Below are positions 30,201 through 36,937 of a DNA stretch of 39,011 bases, piece by piece. The notes below the pieces were generated by a model. It saw only the letters and a program-made list of their open reading frames with translations. It did not search any database and was not told the origin of the DNA. Location: assembly GCF_025965085.1 (NCBI RefSeq), contig NZ_JAOPXP010000184.1, positions 1-39,011 of the forward strand. Reading direction: 5' to 3'. Source of the stretch: Marmoricola sp. (lineage in GTDB: Bacteria > Actinomycetota > Actinomycetes > Propionibacteriales > Nocardioidaceae). Position 1 is the first letter of the stretch. The number at the start of each line of letters is the position of its first letter. Both the position numbers and the translations under genes were made by a program.

Positions 30201-31081
30201 ACCAGGGCACGTTCTACCTCTACGACTCGCTGCTCTCGGAGTACGCCGCGCTGGGGTTCGAGTACGGCTACTCGGTGGCCCGACCCAACGCCCTCACCAT
30301 GTGGGAGGCCCAGTTCGGGGACTTCGTCAACGGCGCCCAGACCGTGATCGACGAGTTCGTGAGCTCCGGCGAGACCAAGTGGGGCCAGTCCTCGGGCGTC
30401 GTACTCCTCCTGCCGCACGGCTACGAGGGTCAGGGTCCGGATCACTCCTCCGCCCGGATCGAGCGGTTCCTGACGATGGCGGCCGACGACGCGTTCGTGG
30501 TCGCACAGCCCTCGACGCCTGCCAGCTACTTCCACCTGCTGCGCCGGCACGCGCTGGGCGACACCCACCGGCCGATGATCGTCTTCACGCCGAAGTCGAT
30601 GCTCAAGCGCAAGGAGGCCGCCTCCAAGCCGGAGGACTTCACCGAGGGGACCTTCCAGCCCCTGGTGGGCGACGCGACCGTGGATGCCGAGAAGGTCGAC
30701 ACGTTGCTGCTGTGCAGCGGCCGGATCACCTGGGACCTCATGGTGGAGCGCGGCAAGCAGCAGGGCGACTCCCCCACCACGGCGATCGCTCGCTTCGAGC
30801 AGCTCTACCCGCGTCCGGAGGCCGAGCTGAAGGCGGAGATCGCTCGCTACCCGAACCTCAAGGAGATCCGCTGGGTCCAGGACGAGCCCGCCAACATGGG
30901 TCCCGCCCCGCACTTCCGGCTGAACCTGTTCCCGGCCCTCGACCGGCCCGTCAAGGTCATCTCGAGGCCAGCGTCCAGCTCGCCCTCGGTCGGCCAGCAC
31001 TCACGCCACGTCGAGGAGCTCAAGGGCCTGATGAGCGACGCGTTCGCCGCGGCGCAGGGCACGGCCGAGGAGAGCTACTGA
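27227..31081 (+). CDS. kgd: Multifunctional 2-oxoglutarate decarboxylase/dehydrogenase E1 with fused E2 domain
   Basis: The 1,284-residue actinobacterial fusion begins with a [16 protein letters not shown] segment. A low-complexity Ala/Lys/Ser/Thr linker of about 120 residues follows, without a lipoyl domain. Next comes a succinyltransferase-like E2 core ending near [13 protein letters not shown] (about residue 375), then the ThDP-dependent E1 part with [10 protein letters not shown] (about 600) and GDAAFAGQG (about 702). The family feeds 2-oxoglutarate into the TCA cycle with shared E2/E3 subunits, and in mycobacteria it is inhibited by GarA. ATG 27227 is preferred because GAGGA lies 7 nt before it; GTG 27200 is a serious alternative and GTG 27155 a weak one. 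The small DUF6104 gene follows after 3 nt. Confidence 0.95.
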   Translation: MSGFGANEWLVDEMYERYQKDPHSVDKVWWDFFDHDHQKSDKHPTSGSNRAEAPSTTDSGTNGGSTHAAVTESTGAPKSRPAAARRATKKAESSPATKAASKPAAKARTTDQKTTDKKAEKSPSVQSDSRHRGKGATKSAATSNDKPASKEAKPDESAADAEPTYTVLKGAPARTVANMDASLTVPTATSVRTVPVKLLWDNRIVINNHLARARGGKVSFTHLIGYALVKALKVMPAMNVGFDVIDGKPTQITPAHINLGLAIDLAKPDGTRQLLVPSIKAAETMDFAQFWTAYEEVVRKARGGKLQVSDFQGTTISLTNPGTIGTNHSVPRLMKGQGAIIGVGSMDYPPEFQGASEETLTRNAISKIMTLTSTYDHRVIQGAQSGEFLRILHGLLLGQDHFYDEIFRSLRIPYEPIRWSSDISANHDDEISKQARILELIHSYRVRGHMMADTDPLEYKQRSHPDLEVESHGLTLWDLDREFATGSFGGERRFMKMRSILGILRDSYCRTVGIEYMHIQDPEQRRWIQERVEQPHQKPPREEQLRILLKLNQAEAFETFLQTKFVGQKRFSLEGAETTVPLIDEICEAAAEGGLDEVTIGMAHRGRLNVLANIVGKSYSQIFREFEGNIDPRTVQGSGDVKYHLGAEGEFLADSGDKIKVSVAANPSHLEAVDPVLEGIARAKQDVLNKGEDFPVLPLLVHGDAAFAGQGVVAETLNLSQLRGYRTGGTVHVVVNNQVGFTTSPAASRSSLYSTDVARMVQAPIFHVNGDDPEACIRVARLAFEYRQAFNKDVVIDLVCYRRRGHNEGDDPSYTQPLMYDLIEQKRSVRKLYTESLIGRGDITLEEAEQVLKDYQQQLERVFTEVRQATSVPESWTTVPDYPEKSHEDFTTAIPRETLKRISDAYVSAPEGFTVHPKVLPQLQRRAAAILEGPIDWGTGEVLALGSLLMDGRPVRLAGQDSRRGTFVSRFGTIIDRTNANEWTPLANLSEDQGTFYLYDSLLSEYAALGFEYGYSVARPNALTMWEAQFGDFVNGAQTVIDEFVSSGETKWGQSSGVVLLLPHGYEGQGPDHSSARIERFLTMAADDAFVVAQPSTPASYFHLLRRHALGDTHRPMIVFTPKSMLKRKEAASKPEDFTEGTFQPLVGDATVDAEKVDTLLLCSGRITWDLMVERGKQQGDSPTTAIARFEQLYPRPEAELKAEIARYPNLKEIRWVQDEPANMGPAPHFRLNLFPALDRPVKVISRPASSSPSVGQHSRHVEELKGLMSDAFAAAQGTAEESY

Positions 31082-31084
31082 GAG

Positions 31085-31264
31085 GTGTACTTCACCGATC
31101 GAGGCATCGAGGAGCTGCAGAAGCGCCGCGGCGACGACGAGGTCACCCTCGACTGGGTCGCCGAGCGACTGCAGGAGTTCACCGACCTGCACCCTGAGTT
31201 CGAGACCCCGGTCGAGCGGTTCGCGACCTGGCTCGCCCGGCTCGACGACCCCGAGGACGACTGA
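31085..31264 (+). CDS. DUF6104-like small protein, 59 residues
   Basis: The frame opens at GTG 31085, just after the kgd stop, and reads MYFTDRGIEELQKRR onward to a Asp/Glu-rich end (ARLDDPEDD). I recall near-identical short proteins (MYFTDRGIEELEKRR...) directly after kgd or nearby in Streptomyces, grouped as DUF6104. It is acidic, without membrane segment or signal peptide, and looks helical. Function is unknown; coupling to kgd suggests a small partner or regulator of that enzyme, which is inference. The GAGAG before the GTG is very close, so translation may depend on kgd termination. Confidence 0.8.
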   Translation: MYFTDRGIEELQKRRGDDEVTLDWVAERLQEFTDLHPEFETPVERFATWLARLDDPEDD

Positions 31265-31296
31265 GGGCAGGACGGCGAGCACCCCCGTTCCACGAG

Positions 31297-31479
31297 TCAG
31301 CATGCGGAACGGGTCACGTCCAGGTCGTGGCGCACCCGCCGCAGGTCGATGTCCCGGTCGGCGTCGGCCCCGAAGGGAAGGCGCGGCAGACCCGCAGTGC
31401 GGCGGTGGTTGTGCTCGAGGAGCGCGACGATGCCGACGACGAGGAACAACAGGACCGTTGCTGCCGTGAAAGTGCTCAT
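31297..31479 (-). CDS. Small single-pass membrane protein, unknown
   Basis: A 60-residue protein with one N-terminal membrane helix (about residues 5-26, TAATVLLFLVVGIVALLEH) and a charged tail rich in Arg and Asp. I do not recognise a family. ATG 31479 is preferred to the start at 31497 because the helix then begins directly at the N-terminus. The ribosome binding site is poor. It is divergent from the AraC-type gene, and converges on the DUF6104 gene. A 30-bp spaced palindrome lies in the divergent gap. Confidence 0.55.
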   Translation of the reverse strand: MSTFTAATVLLFLVVGIVALLEHNHRRTAGLPRLPFGADADRDIDLRRVRHDLDVTRSAC

Positions 31480-31508
31480 GGCAGTCACTTTGCTCACGCC
31501 TGTATCCA

Positions 31509-31538
31509 GCGGCCAGTGGCAGTAACGTCACTGGCCGC
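31509..31538. promoter_or_regulatory. Perfect spaced palindrome between the small membrane gene and the AraC-type gene
   Basis: Arms GCGGCCAGTG (31509-31518) and CACTGGCCGC (31529-31538) are perfect, with a 10-nt spacer. Half-site centres are 20 bp apart, about two helical turns, as expected for a dimeric regulator. It lies about 11 nt before the -10-like CATACT of the AraC-type gene. An autoregulatory operator is the simplest reading. Confidence 0.55.
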
Positions 31539-31549
31539 CTGATTTCTGC

Positions 31550-31555
31550 CATACT
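31550..31555 (+). promoter_or_regulatory. Possible -10 element (CATACT) of the AraC-type gene
   Basis: CATACT keeps the key A2 and T6 of the -10 hexamer and lies 6 nt before the ATG at 31562, consistent with a leaderless mRNA. A small palindrome, TGCCA-N6-TGGCA (31547-31562), overlaps it. Confidence 0.35.
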
Positions 31556-31561
31556 GGTGGC

Positions 31562-32530
31562 ATGGCACTGTCCACCGTCGCCCTGGTGCTCCCCGAGCAC
31601 CCGGCCATGTTCGAGATGGGCGTCGTCACGGAGATCTTCGGCATCGACCGGACCGACGACGGCGTTCCCCTGATCGATTTCCGCGTGTGCTCGCAACGAC
31701 CGGGTGAACCACTCACGATGCGCAACGGCATCACGATCACCACGTCACACGGCCTGGCTGACGCCGACGACGCCGACCTCGTGATCGCCCCCGCCTACGA
31801 CGAGAGCACGCTCCTGACCGAGGAGTTCCTCGACGTCTTCCGGCGCGCGCACGCCCGCGGCGCCTGGGCGCTCTCCGTGTGCTCGGGCGCGTTCATCCTG
31901 GGCCAGGCTGGACTGCTGGACGGTCGTTCGTGCACGACACACTGGCGCCACACCGCAGCACTCGCGGCGAGGTTCCCCCTCGCGACGGTGGACCCCGACG
32001 TGCTGTTCGTCGAGGACGACCGCGTGATCACCAGCGCCGGCACCGCGGCCGGCATCGACGCCTGCCTGCATCACGTGCGGTGCGAGCTGGGTGCCGCTGT
32101 GGCAAACCGCATCGCCCGCCGGATGGTGGTGCCTCCCCAACGCGACGGCGGCCAGCGCCAGTACATCGACCTGCCGGTCCCCGACTGCCAGGCGGACAGC
32201 CTCTCCCCGCTGCTGACCTGGATGCGGGAGAACCTCGCCGAGGAGCAGCCGGTCCGCGTGCTCGCCAAGCGGGTCGCGATGTCCGAGCGCACGTTCGCCC
32301 GCCGGTTCGCGGCCGAGACCGGCACCACTCCCGGCAAGTGGCTGCTCGCCCAGCGGCTGCACCACGCGCGCACGCTGCTCGAGAGCAGCGACCTCCCGGT
32401 CGAGACCGTCGCCTCGCGTGCGGGCTTCGGCTCGGCAGCCCTGCTGCGGCACCATTTCGGGGCGCACGTGGGAGTGGCGCCGGCGGAGTACCGGCGTACG
32501 TTCCGCACCCCGGACGTCCGCGCCGGCTGA
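31562..32530 (+). CDS. AraC-family regulator with DJ-1/PfpI-like sensor domain (GlxA/FtrA type)
   Basis: The 322-residue protein has an N-terminal glutamine-amidotransferase-like DJ-1 domain (residues 1-165), with the nucleophile-elbow Cys107 in LSVCSGAFILG. A C-terminal AraC DNA-binding domain follows (about 215-318), with the second helix-turn-helix including RAGFGSAALLRHHFG. This architecture is common in GlxA/FtrA-type activators, where the sensor domain is thought to bind a ligand rather than act as a protease. ATG 31562 was chosen from the upstream -10-like element and lack of Shine-Dalgarno. The acetoacetate-decarboxylase-like gene follows after 27 nt and may be a target. The ligand is unknown. 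Confidence 0.92.
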   Translation: MALSTVALVLPEHPAMFEMGVVTEIFGIDRTDDGVPLIDFRVCSQRPGEPLTMRNGITITTSHGLADADDADLVIAPAYDESTLLTEEFLDVFRRAHARGAWALSVCSGAFILGQAGLLDGRSCTTHWRHTAALAARFPLATVDPDVLFVEDDRVITSAGTAAGIDACLHHVRCELGAAVANRIARRMVVPPQRDGGQRQYIDLPVPDCQADSLSPLLTWMRENLAEEQPVRVLAKRVAMSERTFARRFAAETGTTPGKWLLAQRLHHARTLLESSDLPVETVASRAGFGSAALLRHHFGAHVGVAPAEYRRTFRTPDVRAG

Positions 32531-32544
32531 AGGCGCGCCCCACC

Positions 32545-32550
32545 TAGTCT
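32545..32550 (+). promoter_or_regulatory. Predicted -10 element (TAGTCT) of the acetoacetate-decarboxylase-like gene, leaderless
   Basis: TAGTCT fits TANNNT and is followed by CTGCGCC (7 nt) and the ATG at 32558. The gene thus seems to have its own promoter within the 27-nt gap. Confidence 0.5.
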
Positions 32551-32557
32551 CTGCGCC

Positions 32558-33202
32558 ATGAGCTATCCCCCGGCGCCCTGGGACCTGCACGGCCAGCTCT
32601 GGCTGTCGCTGTTCCGCGTCCGCGAAGGCGACCATCCCGACCGCGAGCCAGGGGTGTACGGCGCTGCGCTGGTCTCCTACGAGCAGCCGAGCCCTCTCAC
32701 CTACTCCGAGCTGCTGGTGGCGCGACCCGTCAAGCGGTCCGGCAGCCGGCGCGCCAACATCCCTGGATTGAGCAGGGCGCCCCGTGCCCGTGTCGAGATC
32801 ACCGACATCTGGGTGGACTCCGTGGACTCGCTCGAGGGCGGGCGTGCCCTGTGGGCCATTCCCAAGCACCTCTGCGAGTTCGAGCGCACCACCACCGGTG
32901 GCCGCGTCCAGCGCACGTCCTGGAGCACCACGCTCGACGGGGTCCCGATCGCGTCGGCCCGTTTCACCGACATCTCCCGCGCCGCCCCGCGGACGCCGTT
33001 CAAGGGCGCGACCTGCCAGCAGCGGGCAGCCGGTGGCGGTCCCGGGCGTGAGGTGGTCGCGGTGCTGAAGGGCAGCGCCAGGGCGTTCCCCGCCCACGGC
33101 ACCTGGGACTTCGACGCCTCCGGGCCGCTCGCCTGGCTGGCGGGCAAGCGACCCTTGGCGTCGTTCCGGATGACCGACTTTCAGCTGCTCTTCGGGGCCT
33201 GA
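32558..33202 (+). CDS. Acetoacetate decarboxylase superfamily protein
   Basis: The 214-residue protein begins YPPAPWDLHGQLW, as in actinobacterial ADC-like proteins, and contains ITDIWVDSVDSLEGGRALWAIPKHLCEF (in parts), matching the segment around the catalytic Schiff-base lysine of ADC; here the lysine is in IPKHL (about residue 104). True acetoacetate decarboxylases have KK at that place, and the single Lys suggests another activity such as a hydratase, aldolase or dehydratase of the superfamily. It ends overlapping the next, convergent, gene by 22 nt. Substrate unknown. Confidence 0.8.
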   Translation: MSYPPAPWDLHGQLWLSLFRVREGDHPDREPGVYGAALVSYEQPSPLTYSELLVARPVKRSGSRRANIPGLSRAPRARVEITDIWVDSVDSLEGGRALWAIPKHLCEFERTTTGGRVQRTSWSTTLDGVPIASARFTDISRAAPRTPFKGATCQQRAAGGGPGREVVAVLKGSARAFPAHGTWDFDASGPLAWLAGKRPLASFRMTDFQLLFGA

Positions 33203-33465
33203 CCGGGCGCGCCGGGGTGGTCGAACCGGTCGTCGGGCCCGTCGTCCGCGGGTGCGGGCACCACGTCGAGGTGGTCCCGTCCGGCCCTGCGGGCGGCGTC
33301 GCGGATCTCGAAGATCTCCGTCGCGAACCCTCCCACGGCCCGGGCGAGGTCCCCGATCGCGGTCGTGACGATGGTCGTCACGGTGCCGACGGCGTGGCTC
33401 GCCGCGGTGACGCCGTCCTGCAGCGCGTCCTTGCGGATCTCGGCCTTGCTCAGCTTGTCTGGCAT
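33181..33465 (-). CDS. Conserved-looking small hypothetical protein, 94 residues
   Basis: I do not recognise the family. Residues 1-60 look amphipathic and helical (LSKAEIRKDALQDGVTAAS, VGTVTTIVTTAIGDLARAVGGFATEIFE), with one moderately hydrophobic stretch around residues 25-45, and the remainder is Pro/Asp-rich. It could be a small membrane-associated or coiled protein. ATG 33465 has GAGGA close upstream. Its 3' end overlaps the ADC-like gene by 22 nt on the opposite strand. It lies 25 nt upstream of the desaturase gene's stop. Confidence 0.6.
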   Translation of the reverse strand: MPDKLSKAEIRKDALQDGVTAASHAVGTVTTIVTTAIGDLARAVGGFATEIFEIRDAARRAGRDHLDVVPAPADDGPDDRFDHPGAPGQAPKSS

Positions 33466-33490
33466 GTCCTCAGTCTCTCAGGGCGACAGA

Positions 33491-34624
33491 TCAGGCGGCC
33501 AGCGTCACCGGCTGCTCGGTCCCGTGCTCGGGAGCCTTGGAGCGCCCGCCGGGGAGCGCGAGGCGGCAGATCTTCCTGGCCACGCTGAACAGCTGCTTGC
33601 CGAGCGGGCCGGTGTTGTAGTCGAGCCCGTACCGCTGGCAGATCTCCTGGATCTCGCCGGCGATCTGGGGGTACCGGCGCGCCGGCAGGTCCGGGAACAG
33701 GTGGTGCTCGATCTGGTGCGAGAGGTTGCCGGTCATCGTGTGGAAGAGCTTGCCGCCGGTGATGTTCGCCGAGCCCAGGAGCTGGCGGTAGTACCAGTGG
33801 CCGCGCGACTCGTCCTCGCACTCCTCCTCACTGAAGGTCGCGACCCCGGCAGGGAAGTGGCCACAGAAGATGATGTTGAACGCCCAGATGTTGCGCACCA
33901 GGTTGGCGGTCGCGTTGCCCGCGAGGGTCAGCGGGAACAGCGGGCCGGTCAGCGCAGGGAACAGCAGGTAGTCCTTCACGGCCTGCCTGCGGATCTTCCG
34001 CATCAGCCCGCTGTGCAGGGCCTTGTTGTCGGCGATGGTGCGCTTGCCCTTCACGATGTTCTCGACCTCGAGGTCGTGCATCGCCACGCCCCACTCGAAG
34101 AACACCATCAGCAGCGAGGCGTAGATCGGGTTGCCGAGGTAGTACGGGTGCCACTTCTGGTCCTCGTCCATGCGGAGGATGCCGTAGCCGATGTCGCGGT
34201 CCTTGCCCAGGATGTTCGTGAACGTGTGGTGGATGTAGTTGTGCGAGTACTTCCACTGGTCGCTCGGGCAGACGTTGTCCCACTCGTACATGCGCGAGTT
34301 CAGGCCGGGGTCGCCCATCCAGTCGTACTGGCCGTGCATGACGTTGTGGCCGATCTCCATGTTGTCCAGGATCTTGGAGACGCTGAGCGCGACCACGGCG
34401 AGCGGCCAGGCCGGCGGCAGGTACATCAGGGCGCGGCCGGCCACCTCGAACTGGCGCTGCTTCTTGACGATGCCGCGGATGTAGGTGGCGTCCTCCTCAC
34501 CGAGCTCGCCGATGAGCCGCTGGCGGATGGCGTCCATCTCGTTGCCGAACGCCTCGATCTGCTCGGGCGTGAGCTTGTTGTCGTTCTTCTTCCGGGGTGT
34601 CTCGATGCTGGTGGCGGTGGCCAT
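33491..34624 (-). CDS. Membrane acyl-CoA / acyl-lipid desaturase (DesA3-like)
   Basis: The 377-residue di-iron membrane enzyme inserts a double bond into a fatty acyl chain using O2. The three His boxes are HNVMHGQ (from His93), HNYIHH (from His128) and HQIEHH (from His303). Hydrophobic segments lie near residues 66-85, 165-180, 220-237 and 246-260. M. tuberculosis DesA3 (Rv3229c), paired with the reductase Rv3230c, has the same arrangement. An AAAGGA site lies 7 nt before ATG 34624, 46 nt after the reductase gene, so the two form an operon. The double-bond position cannot be read from sequence. Confidence 0.93.
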   Translation of the reverse strand: MATATSIETPRKKNDNKLTPEQIEAFGNEMDAIRQRLIGELGEEDATYIRGIVKKQRQFEVAGRALMYLPPAWPLAVVALSVSKILDNMEIGHNVMHGQYDWMGDPGLNSRMYEWDNVCPSDQWKYSHNYIHHTFTNILGKDRDIGYGILRMDEDQKWHPYYLGNPIYASLLMVFFEWGVAMHDLEVENIVKGKRTIADNKALHSGLMRKIRRQAVKDYLLFPALTGPLFPLTLAGNATANLVRNIWAFNIIFCGHFPAGVATFSEEECEDESRGHWYYRQLLGSANITGGKLFHTMTGNLSHQIEHHLFPDLPARRYPQIAGEIQEICQRYGLDYNTGPLGKQLFSVARKICRLALPGGRSKAPEHGTEQPVTLAA

Positions 34625-34670
34625 GTCGAATCCTTTCGGTTGGTCCGTGCCGGCGATCAGGTGTGAGGGG

Positions 34671-35792
34671 TCAGAGGTCGACCGAGCAGCTGCCGACGGG
34701 GGCGGAGACGCAGATGCGGATGTCCTCGTCGGGAAGCGAGGACTCCTCGCCCGTCAGCACGTTGCGGACGGTGCCCTCGGTCTTGCGGGAGACGCAGGAG
34801 AAGCAGATGCCCATGCGGCAGCCGTACTCCGGCGTCAGGCCCTGCGCCTCGGCCTGCTCGAGGAGGGAGGCCCCGGAGTTGGTGGCGGTCCTGCCCGCGC
34901 GGGTGAAGGACACCTCGCCCTCGACGGAGTCCCCGTCGACGGGAGTGCCGGTGGAGAGCTTGAAGAACTCGGTGCGCAGGCGGGGCGAGTCGCCGTACGC
35001 GTCGGCGACCAGGGACATCATCGGCGCCGGCCCGCACGCCCAGGTGTCGGTGTCCTTGAAGTCGGGGACCAGCTTCGCGAGTGCCTCTGCACTGAAGTAC
35101 TCGTCCCCGTGTCGCAGGTGCACGTCGATCCCGTTGTCCTGCCAGGCGATGCGGTTGAGCTCCTCGGCGAAGATCTGCTCCTCGGCCGAGCGTGCGTAGT
35201 GCAGGAACGTCACCCGGCGGTTGGCCTTGCCGTCGTACCCGTCACGCAGCAGGGTGCGGACCTGCGACATCACAGGGGTGATGCCGGAGCCACCGGAGAT
35301 CATCAGCAGGTGATTGTTGGTGGGCGTCGCCGGGCTCTCCGTCAGCGTGAACCGACCCTCGGCCTGGCTCAGGTGCACGAGCTGGCCGGGCTGCGCCTCG
35401 CGGACCAGGAACTTGCTGACGCGCTGCTGACCCGGCTTGGCCTCCTCGTGGGCCCTGACGGTGATCGAGAACTGCTCGCCGGGGTTGGACTCGGCCGAGG
35501 AGATCGAGAAGCAGCGGGTCGTACGACGGGCGCCGTTGATCTCGACGCCGACCTGGACGTACTGACCGGCCCGGTGCCCGCGCCAGGTACTCGTGGGCTG
35601 CAGGGTGATCGTCGCGACCGGGTTCTCCCCGTCGGTCTCGCGGTTGACGTCGACGATGCGGGCGCGGACCTCGGTGGCGGCCCACATCGGGTTGATCTGT
35701 TCGAGGTAGCGGTCCACGCCGTGGGGTGAGGTGAGCGCGGCCAGCGTGCGGGAGCCGAGGATGCGTTCCGTCAGGGGCTGTAGCAAGGTCAT
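34671..35792 (-). CDS. Ferredoxin-NAD(P)H oxidoreductase with C-terminal 2Fe-2S domain, electron donor to desaturase
   Basis: The 373-residue fusion has an FAD-binding barrel with RCFSIS (93-98), an NAD(P)H domain with ISGGSGITPVMSQ (165-177), and a plant-type 2Fe-2S domain with Cys325, Cys330, Cys333 and Cys361 (CRMGICFSC, later ICVSA). This is the layout of Rv3230c, which drives DesA3. Electrons should pass from NADPH to FAD, to the cluster and to the desaturase. ATG 35792 follows GGAGGAG; the in-frame extension to 35831 runs into the operator. The promoter is covered by a palindrome matching a TetR-type site. Confidence 0.93.
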   Translation of the reverse strand: MTLLQPLTERILGSRTLAALTSPHGVDRYLEQINPMWAATEVRARIVDVNRETDGENPVATITLQPTSTWRGHRAGQYVQVGVEINGARRTTRCFSISSAESNPGEQFSITVRAHEEAKPGQQRVSKFLVREAQPGQLVHLSQAEGRFTLTESPATPTNNHLLMISGGSGITPVMSQVRTLLRDGYDGKANRRVTFLHYARSAEEQIFAEELNRIAWQDNGIDVHLRHGDEYFSAEALAKLVPDFKDTDTWACGPAPMMSLVADAYGDSPRLRTEFFKLSTGTPVDGDSVEGEVSFTRAGRTATNSGASLLEQAEAQGLTPEYGCRMGICFSCVSRKTEGTVRNVLTGEESSLPDEDIRICVSAPVGSCSVDL

Positions 35793-35811
35793 GGCGTCTC
35801 CTCCCGAGGAC

Positions 35812-35835
35812 TTGAGTGAACGACTGTTCACTCAA
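35812..35835. promoter_or_regulatory. Perfect 24-bp operator palindrome at the reductase-desaturase promoter
   Basis: Arms TTGAGTGAAC (35812-35821) and GTTCACTCAA (35826-35835) are a perfect inverted repeat with a 4-nt spacer. It overlaps the predicted transcription start (about 35830) of the reductase-desaturase operon. The core GAGTGAAC-N4-GTTCACTC resembles, from memory, the Pseudomonas DesT operator. The FabR/DesT-like regulator is encoded 270 bp away, divergently. Confidence 0.7.
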
Positions 35836-35837
35836 AA

Positions 35838-35866
35838 AGGATCTCGTCTCCCGACACAGGGGTCAA
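35838..35866 (-). promoter_or_regulatory. Predicted promoter of the reductase-desaturase operon
   Basis: On the minus strand a -35 TTGACC (35861-35866) and a -10 GATCCT (35838-35843) are separated by 17 bp. The -10 lacks T1 but keeps A2 and T6. The 5' leader to ATG 35792 would be about 38 nt. The operator follows directly, so a bound repressor would block initiation. Confidence 0.5.
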
Positions 35867-36060
35867 GGTCCGCAGCCGTGACGCCCAACACCTCCACGCT
35901 CACGACGGAGGTGATCTGGGTCGCGTTGCCCGTGATCCAGGTCGCCGGATGACGAAGACGTCTTCACCGGCGGAATCGCGAACGACGCAACGACGGGCCG
36001 CACCACTGACGGCGACGTCGTCGTCGATGAGGCCGGCAGAGAGGCGCGGTACCCAGACCC
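35867..36060. other. Non-coding divergent spacer between the desaturase operon and the TetR gene
   Basis: This forms most of the 316-nt gap between the two divergent starts. Short open frames cross it on the plus strand, but none has a ribosome binding site or recognisable product. I see no other hairpin or repeat in this part. Confidence 0.5.
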
Positions 36061-36078
36061 GGTGCACGATCGTGCACC
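36061..36078. promoter_or_regulatory. Perfect 18-bp palindrome upstream of the TetR gene
   Basis: GGTGCACGA (36061-36069) and TCGTGCACC (36070-36078) form a perfect contiguous palindrome. It ends 17 bp before the TACGCT -10 (36096-36101), so it covers the -35 position. Its sequence is unrelated to the desaturase operator, which suggests a second regulator or a different autoregulatory site. Confidence 0.55.
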
Positions 36079-36095
36079 ACGAGGACGGTGACCAG

Positions 36096-36101
36096 TACGC
36101 T
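36096..36101 (+). promoter_or_regulatory. Predicted -10 element (TACGCT) of the TetR gene, leaderless
   Basis: TACGCT fits TANNNT and is followed by CATGGGC (7 nt) and the ATG at 36109. This spacing decides between the start at 36109 and the ones at 36088 and 36103. Confidence 0.5.
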
Positions 36102-36108
36102 CATGGGC

Positions 36109-36840
36109 ATGGAGCGGTCCTCGCGACGCCCCCGAGCCTCAGGGGGACCCCAGGCGGTGCCTTCGGGCGCTGTTCCCGGCGACGCCCGCCACTCCTCGGG
36201 CACCTCGTCGGGCGACTCACCGGTGGAGTCCCGCGGTGAGCGCAAGGAGCGCACCCGCAGGGCGATCCTCGACGCGACCCTCACCCTGTGCCACGAGAGC
36301 AGCCTGGTGGCTCTCTCGCTGCGGCAGGTGACCAAGGAGGTCGGCATCGTCCCGACCGCCTTCTACCGGCACTTCGACTCGATCGAGGACCTGGGCCTGG
36401 CGCTCGTGGAGGAGTCCTTCGCCTCCCTGCGCGAGATGCTGCGGGACGTACGCCGTAGTGGCCCGACCTACGAGAACATCATCGACAGCTCGGTGCAGGT
36501 GCTGGGCGAGCACGTGCACTCCCAGCACGACCACTTCGCCTTCATCGCCCGCGAGCGCGTGGCCGGTCCCCCGGCGGTTCGCTCCGCGATCCGTCACCAG
36601 ATCGAGCTCGTCGAGCGGGAGCTCGCCGCCGACCTCGCCCGGCTCACCGACCCGACGTACTGGACGACCGAGGACCTGCGGGTTCTCTCCAACATGATCG
36701 TCACCTCGATGGTCGGCACGGCCGAGGCGATCCTCAGCTCGCGACCGGAGGCGGAGGAGGCCATCGTCGAGCAGGCACGGACACAGCTGCGGATGCTCCT
36801 GGTCGGAGCACTCCGTTGGCGTTCGACCGGTCTGGGCTGA
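36109..36840 (+). CDS. TetR-family regulator of the FabR/DesT type (unsaturated fatty acid regulation)
   Basis: The 243-residue protein has a Ser/Pro/Gly-rich N-terminal tail (residues 1-42), then ERKERTRRAILDA and the helix-turn-helix SLRQVTKEVGIVPTAFYRHF (about 70-89). The alignment with E. coli FabR is close by eye: it includes [20 protein letters not shown], the following D-ELGL-V-ES, and LRMI near the C-terminus. FabR and DesT sense unsaturated and saturated acyl-CoA or acyl-ACP and repress desaturation or unsaturated fatty acid genes. The divergent desaturase operon with its palindromic operator fits this role. Confidence 0.85.
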   Translation: MERSSRRPRASGGPQAVPSGAVPGDARHSSGTSSGDSPVESRGERKERTRRAILDATLTLCHESSLVALSLRQVTKEVGIVPTAFYRHFDSIEDLGLALVEESFASLREMLRDVRRSGPTYENIIDSSVQVLGEHVHSQHDHFAFIARERVAGPPAVRSAIRHQIELVERELAADLARLTDPTYWTTEDLRVLSNMIVTSMVGTAEAILSSRPEAEEAIVEQARTQLRMLLVGALRWRSTGLG

Positions 36841-36847
36841 CCCGACG

Positions 36848-36902
36848 GGTCGTGATGGTGAACGCCAATATGAACAGTGCCGCGAGACCGGTCATCACGA
36901 CC
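36848..36902. terminator. Inverted repeat between the convergent TetR and SDR genes
   Basis: GGTCGTGATG (36848-36857) and CATCACGACC (36893-36902) are perfect 10-bp arms around a 35-nt loop. It lies 8 nt past the TetR stop and 35 nt from the SDR stop on the other strand, so it could serve as a two-way terminator. No T-run is present. Confidence 0.4.
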
Positions 36903-36937
36903 AGGGGAACTCATCGGAGGCGGAGACGCCGCCCCGC

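Noticed and set aside
27590-31000. A 1,136-codon open frame antisense to kgd
   Set aside because: It is a GC-driven shadow: composition is typical of reversed GC-rich codons, with no recognisable domain, and kgd on the other strand is unmistakable.
35867-36087. Short plus-strand frames in the desaturase-TetR gap
   Set aside because: No start signals, no recognisable protein, and they overlap the regulatory palindromes.
36738-36895. A small minus-strand frame starting MTGLAALFILAFTITTRR, resembling a membrane peptide
   Set aside because: It overlaps the TetR 3' end, lacks a ribosome binding site, and its latter part is antisense shadow; the hydrophobic part alone is too short to support a gene.
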